Shown one piece after another: positions 60,905 through 64,000 of a DNA stretch of 64,000 bases. The translations under genes were made by a program, and so were the position numbers. The stretch is from Leucobacter salsicius M1-8. Lineage in GTDB: Bacteria > Actinomycetota > Actinomycetes > Actinomycetales > Microbacteriaceae. Location: assembly GCF_000350525.1 (NCBI RefSeq), contig NZ_AOCN01000010.1:103001-167000 (forward strand), given 5' to 3'. The notes under the pieces are model-generated. The model was not told the DNA's origin. It was given only the letters and a program-made list of their open reading frames with translations, and did not search any database. The first letter of the stretch is position 1. Every line of letters starts with the position of its first letter.

Positions 60905-60918
60905 TCGACGCCGCCCTC

Positions 60919-60960
60919 TTGAATCGACATGTATCTATATTGATCAAGTTCGATTCAAGT
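60919..60960. promoter_or_regulatory. Inverted repeat upstream of acr3, candidate ArsR operator
   Basis: CTTGAATCGA (60919-60928) is matched perfectly by TCGATTCAAG (60951-60960), and TTGATCAA (60941-60948) is a palindrome between them. The region is AT-rich and starts 15 bases before the acr3 start. ArsR operators have a similar imperfect TTGA-type symmetry. Confidence 0.6.
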
Positions 60961-61029
60961 TGCAAACTGGTGCGAATGCTCGCGAAGCGGCGTTCTCGCA
61001 CGACATCGATCTGCTGGCATGCTGTTTAC

Positions 61030-61782
61030 ATGGCAAATTCGCGCAGTGGCGACTCAATGATCGCGCGCGTGGTGCGCGTGCTCGAGACCTTCGAGGCCGA
61101 TCGCACCGTGCAGTCGACGAGTGAGATCGGGCGCCGGGCCGGCCTCCCCTCATCCACCGTGCACCGCATCGTCGACCAGCTCGCCGACGAGGGGCTGCTC
61201 GAATTCGATGAGGATCACAACGCGCGCCTCGGCATGCGACTCTGGGAACTCGCACTGCGAGGGTCCACCGCGCTCAGGCTGCGGCAGGCCGCGCTGCCAC
61301 ACATGGAGCGGGCTCAGGCCGTGCTGCGGCAGCACACCCAGCTCGCGGTGCTCGAGCGGGGCGAGGCGCTGTTTCTTGAGCGGCTCTCCCACCCCGACGC
61401 CGGCGCCAACATCGCACGCGTCGCGGGCAGGCTCCCGCTGCACGCCTCCTCCGCCGGGCTGGTGCTCCTCGCGTACGCGGAGGCAGATATCCGCAATCCG
61501 GTGCTCGCTGGCCCGCTGACCGCGGTGGGCCCGGCCACCATCACCGACCCCGCCCGGCTCCGGATCGAGCTCGCCCGCATCAAGCGCACGGGCTTCGCCG
61601 CCGCACCCGCCTCGATCGAGGCGGTATCGACGGGCGTCGCGGTGCCCATTCGCGAGGCCGGCCGCGTGATTGCGGCGCTTTCTGCGGTGCTGCCGCGTGA
61701 GAGCTATCCGGATCGCGCGATCCCCGTGCTGCGTGAGGCATCGCAGCGGATCGAGGCCGATCTGCGGGCCGCTCGCTCCTAG
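61030..61782 (+). CDS. IclR-family transcriptional regulator
   Basis: Regulator of 250 aa: winged HTH at about 11-70 (IARVVRVLETFEADR; RRAGLPSSTVHRIVDQLADEG), then the IclR effector domain. The family's ARLPLHASSAGLVLLAY region is recognisable (VAGRLPLHASSAGLVLLAYAE) and so is a late GVAVPIREAGRVIAALS. ATG 61030 is chosen from the HTH spacing. It lies directly before pobA on the same strand, so it is the likely pobA activator (PobR-like), sensing 4-hydroxybenzoate. Confidence 0.9.
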   Translation: MANSRSGDSMIARVVRVLETFEADRTVQSTSEIGRRAGLPSSTVHRIVDQLADEGLLEFDEDHNARLGMRLWELALRGSTALRLRQAALPHMERAQAVLRQHTQLAVLERGEALFLERLSHPDAGANIARVAGRLPLHASSAGLVLLAYAEADIRNPVLAGPLTAVGPATITDPARLRIELARIKRTGFAAAPASIEAVSTGVAVPIREAGRVIAALSAVLPRESYPDRAIPVLREASQRIEADLRAARS

Positions 61783-61808
61783 TTTCCCGCAGCCTCTTCT
61801 TGCACCAG

Positions 61809-61825
61809 TTCCCATTCAATGGGAA
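61809..61825. promoter_or_regulatory. Palindrome upstream of pobA, candidate IclR operator
   Basis: TTCCCATT-C-AATGGGAA is a perfect 8-bp inverted repeat in the 111-base gap between the IclR gene and pobA. IclR-type pob and pca regulators bind inverted repeats before their target genes. Confidence 0.6.
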
Positions 61826-61893
61826 TTCCTCACACGCGGCGGCTCTTTCCTCGACACTTACTGAAGTAGATTCCAGAGGTCGAAGGAGACACC

Positions 61894-63075
61894 GTGACTG
61901 TTGTACGCACCCGAGTTGCCATCGTAGGCGCCGGCCCCGCAGGCCTAGCCCTATCCCACCTGCTCGCCGAGGCCGGCATCGAGTCGATCGTGCTCGACCG
62001 CCGTAGCCGCGAGGAGATCGAGGCGACCATTCGCGCGGGCATCCTCGAGCAGGGCACCGTCGAGCTCCTCGACCGGATTCCCGGCAGCCGCGCACGTAGT
62101 CTCGGCCACCGCCACGACGGCATCGAGCTGAAGTTCGGCGGCGAATCTCACCGCATCGACTTTCAGAAGCTCGCGGGCCGCAGCGTCTGGCTGTACCCCC
62201 AGCACGAGGCACTGAAGGATCTCATTGCCGCCCGCCTCGCGGGCGGGCAGGACCTGCGCTTCGGCGTCACGGTCGACGGCGTATTTGGTGAAGACACCGC
62301 CACCCCCGGCGTGCGCGGCACGAACGCCGACGGCAGCCCCATCGAAATCATCGCCGACTTTGTCGTGGGTGCCGACGGGTCCCACAGCGCGGTGCGCAAG
62401 GCCATCAAGACCGACAACACCCAGGGCTACTTCCGCGAGTACCCCTTTGCCTGGTACGGCATCCTGACTGAGGCCGCCCCGAGCGCGCCGGAGTTAATCT
62501 ACTCGAACTCCGAGAACGGCTTCGCGCTCATCAGTCAGCGTTCGGAGACCGTACAGCGCATGTACTTCCAGTGCGATCCCAACACCGACGTGAACGCCCA
62601 GAGTGAGGCCGAGTTGTGGGACACACTGCAGGCGCGAGTCCCCGGCACGGAGCTCATCGAGGGGCCCATCTTCCAGCGCGATGTGCTGCGCTTCCGCAGC
62701 TACGTGGCCGCTGAGCTGCGCCACGGCAGCGTCGTGCTCGTCGGTGATGCCGCACACACCGTTCCCCCCACCGGCGCGAAGGGCATGAACCTCGCGATCG
62801 CCGACGTCCTGCTGCTGAATGAGGCGCTACAGGACCTGCTGCTGCGCGGCAGCTCGGCAGGCATTGACGCGTACGCTGAGGCCGCGCTGCGACGCATCTG
62901 GAAGGCGCAGCACTTCTCGTGGTGGATGACGAGCATGCTGCATCTCTCCCCCGAGGCCGGCGAGTTCGATCGCCTGCGACAGCTGGGTGAGCTGCGCTCG
63001 GTAGTCGATTCCGAGGCGGGGCAGCGCTACCTCGCCGAGGCCTACACGGGATGGCCGATGCAGACCTCGCTGTAG
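61894..63075 (+). CDS. pobA: 4-hydroxybenzoate 3-monooxygenase
   Basis: FAD-dependent aromatic hydroxylase of 393 aa that makes protocatechuate from 4-hydroxybenzoate with NAD(P)H and O2. FAD motif VAIVGAGPAGLALSHLL (about 8-24), then RRSREEIEATIRAGILEQGTVELL with the family's RAGxLE segment, DFVVGADGSHSAVRKAI and the second FAD motif LVGDAAHTVPPTGAKGMNLA near residue 285. The size equals PobA of pseudomonads. GTG 61894 follows GAAGGAG. Its product could enter the 4,5-cleavage genes at 46.8-48.7 kb, if these work. Confidence 0.93.
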   Translation: MTVVRTRVAIVGAGPAGLALSHLLAEAGIESIVLDRRSREEIEATIRAGILEQGTVELLDRIPGSRARSLGHRHDGIELKFGGESHRIDFQKLAGRSVWLYPQHEALKDLIAARLAGGQDLRFGVTVDGVFGEDTATPGVRGTNADGSPIEIIADFVVGADGSHSAVRKAIKTDNTQGYFREYPFAWYGILTEAAPSAPELIYSNSENGFALISQRSETVQRMYFQCDPNTDVNAQSEAELWDTLQARVPGTELIEGPIFQRDVLRFRSYVAAELRHGSVVLVGDAAHTVPPTGAKGMNLAIADVLLLNEALQDLLLRGSSAGIDAYAEAALRRIWKAQHFSWWMTSMLHLSPEAGEFDRLRQLGELRSVVDSEAGQRYLAEAYTGWPMQTSL

Positions 63076-63084
63076 GCAGCGCGG

Positions 63085-63924
63085 CTACCGCGGCCCCATG
63101 CGCAGCGCACCGTCCATGCGAATGGTCTCGCCGTTGAGATAGTCGTGGTCGACGATCATGGTGACGAGCCGGGCGAACTCGGTGGGGCGCGCGAGCCGCG
63201 GGGGAAATGGCACCTCTGCGGCGAGCGCCTCACCCACTTCCTCGCCCAGGCTCGCGAGCATTGGGGTCTTGACGACGCCCGGCGCGATCGTGTTCACTCG
63301 GATCCCGTGGCGTGCAAGGTCTCGCGCCGCGGTCAGCGTGAGGGACACGATCGCGCCCTTCGATGCGGCATAGGCGGCCTGGCCGATCTGCCCCTCGTAG
63401 GCCGCGATCGATGCGGTGTTGATGATCACGCCGCGCTGCTCGTCGCGGTTCCCCTCGGAGTCCAGCTCCGCCCCGTTCGCGGGCGCTTGCTGCGCCATCA
63501 CCTCGGATGCGAGCCGCAGTACATTGAACGTACCCACGAGGTTTACGTCAACGATGCGCCGAAACAGGTCGAGGTCGTGGGGGCCGTCGCGCCCCAGAAT
63601 GCGGTTCGCCGGCGCGATCCCGGCGCAGTTCACCGCGACCCGCAGGGGCTGCTCGGGGTCGAGGGTGGCGAGCGCGGCGGCCACTTCTTCGGCCGAAGTG
63701 ACGTCGGCCGCGACCAGGCCTACGCTCCCCGCTGGCGCGCCTCCCGGGCGGGCAACTTCGACCCGGGATCCGGAGCTCGCGCCCTGCCCGCGGGCGCGCT
63801 CGATGCTCACCTCAAGATCAATGCCGAGCACGTGTACGCCGCGGGCAGCGAGTGCGGAGCTCACTGCCGCGCCGAGTCCTGATGCGGCCCCCGTGACGAC
63901 TGCGCTGGTACCTGCTAGCTTCAT
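63085..63924 (-). CDS. SDR-family dehydrogenase (3-hydroxyacyl-CoA dehydrogenase type II-like)
   Basis: NAD(P)-dependent oxidoreductase of 279 aa close to HSD17B10/type II 3-hydroxyacyl-CoA dehydrogenases. Motifs: TGAASGLGAAVSSALAARG (about 11-29), DVTSAEEV, NCAGIAPA (about 99), Ser in IINTASIAAYEGQIGQAAYAASK with Tyr and Lys of the catalytic set. An insertion of about 25 residues (RARGQGASSGSRVEVARPGG) follows the second strand. It ends 9 bases from pobA, convergent. ATG 63924 follows GGAGCA; the last 76 bases of the window should hold its promoter. Confidence 0.9.
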   Translation of the reverse strand: MKLAGTSAVVTGAASGLGAAVSSALAARGVHVLGIDLEVSIERARGQGASSGSRVEVARPGGAPAGSVGLVAADVTSAEEVAAALATLDPEQPLRVAVNCAGIAPANRILGRDGPHDLDLFRRIVDVNLVGTFNVLRLASEVMAQQAPANGAELDSEGNRDEQRGVIINTASIAAYEGQIGQAAYAASKGAIVSLTLTAARDLARHGIRVNTIAPGVVKTPMLASLGEEVGEALAAEVPFPPRLARPTEFARLVTMIVDHDYLNGETIRMDGALRMGPR

Positions 63925-64000
63925 TGCTGCTCCGTTCGCCGGATACTGACCGTGTCACGCCGAACATAACACCGTCGCCGCCATCTCGGGGTGAACACGG

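Overview
The window is high-GC DNA (roughly two thirds G+C) from an actinobacterium, most probably a member of the Microbacteriaceae, with Leucobacter as a reasonable guess. The grounds are the DUF222/HNH gene behind an actinobacterial SOS box, the short archaeal-type AspRS, the 32-aa ribosomal protein bS22, the HspR-type HAIR operator before clpB, the frequent GTG starts and the family make-up. The genus cannot be proven from the sequence alone. I saw no rRNA, tRNA, CRISPR array, transposase or phage gene.

Layout. 1-2.5 kb: the end of a polyamine-type ABC permease and a DUF222/HNH gene broken by an in-frame TAG. 2.6-6.3 kb (minus): a cytochrome c maturation operon (phosphatase, TlpA, CcdA, ResB) with no ccsB after resB. 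6.5-7.8 kb: aspS. 7.9-11.0 kb (minus): a SipW-type surface-protein locus, in which a signal peptidase carries an extra surface domain and sorting-like tail; one substrate gene is frameshifted and another has a damaged 5' end. 11.1-12.5 kb: a divergent methyltransferase and XRE-cupin regulator. 12.5-22.7 kb: a peptide-type ABC transporter, a fused CMD/AhpD-like protein, a large FAD/NAD(P) protein and an SDR, with a probable shared operator between the divergent arms. 22.8-30.8 kb: a catabolic cluster (NCS1 permease, class III aminotransferase, aldehyde dehydrogenase, M20 hydrolase, DUF1028, RidA) with a divergent LysR regulator and recurrent operator-like boxes. 31-34.7 kb: a flavin monooxygenase and small genes including bS22. 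34.9-37 kb: a two-gene K+ uptake system. 37-40 kb: TetR, an ornithine-cyclodeaminase-like protein and a monomeric sarcosine-oxidase-like enzyme. 40-46 kb: lipoprotein, ABC exporter, SpoU methylase, GDPD, galM and a LacI remnant. 46-49.3 kb: remains of a protocatechuate 4,5-cleavage (meta) gene set that meets a truncated DUF1932 gene head to head. 49.4-54.5 kb: N-domain-less clpB with a HAIR operator, then a GH1 glucosidase and MFS porter. 54.6-57.8 kb: DDAH, aldo/keto reductase, MBL hydrolase and glutathione peroxidase. 57.8-60.9 kb (minus): acr3-arsR-arsC and a FUSC membrane protein. 61-64 kb: an IclR regulator, pobA and an SDR.

The genes join up in a few places. PobA makes protocatechuate, the substrate of the dioxygenase encoded at 47.8-48.7 kb, but the ring-cleavage set there is incomplete. 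The transporter and redox genes of 12.5-22.7 kb look like one uptake-and-oxidation unit for an unknown substrate. Several genes are visibly decaying.

The most unusual non-coding signals are a set of long hairpins with partly shared apical sequences but differing stems (19.9, 22.7, 40.2, 46.0 and 55.4 kb), one of them inside a coding region; a 13-base homopolymer in a permease gene; and the ten-base palindrome GATCCGGATC, which I counted twelve times. Coordinates of hairpins, motifs and corrected starts were read by eye.
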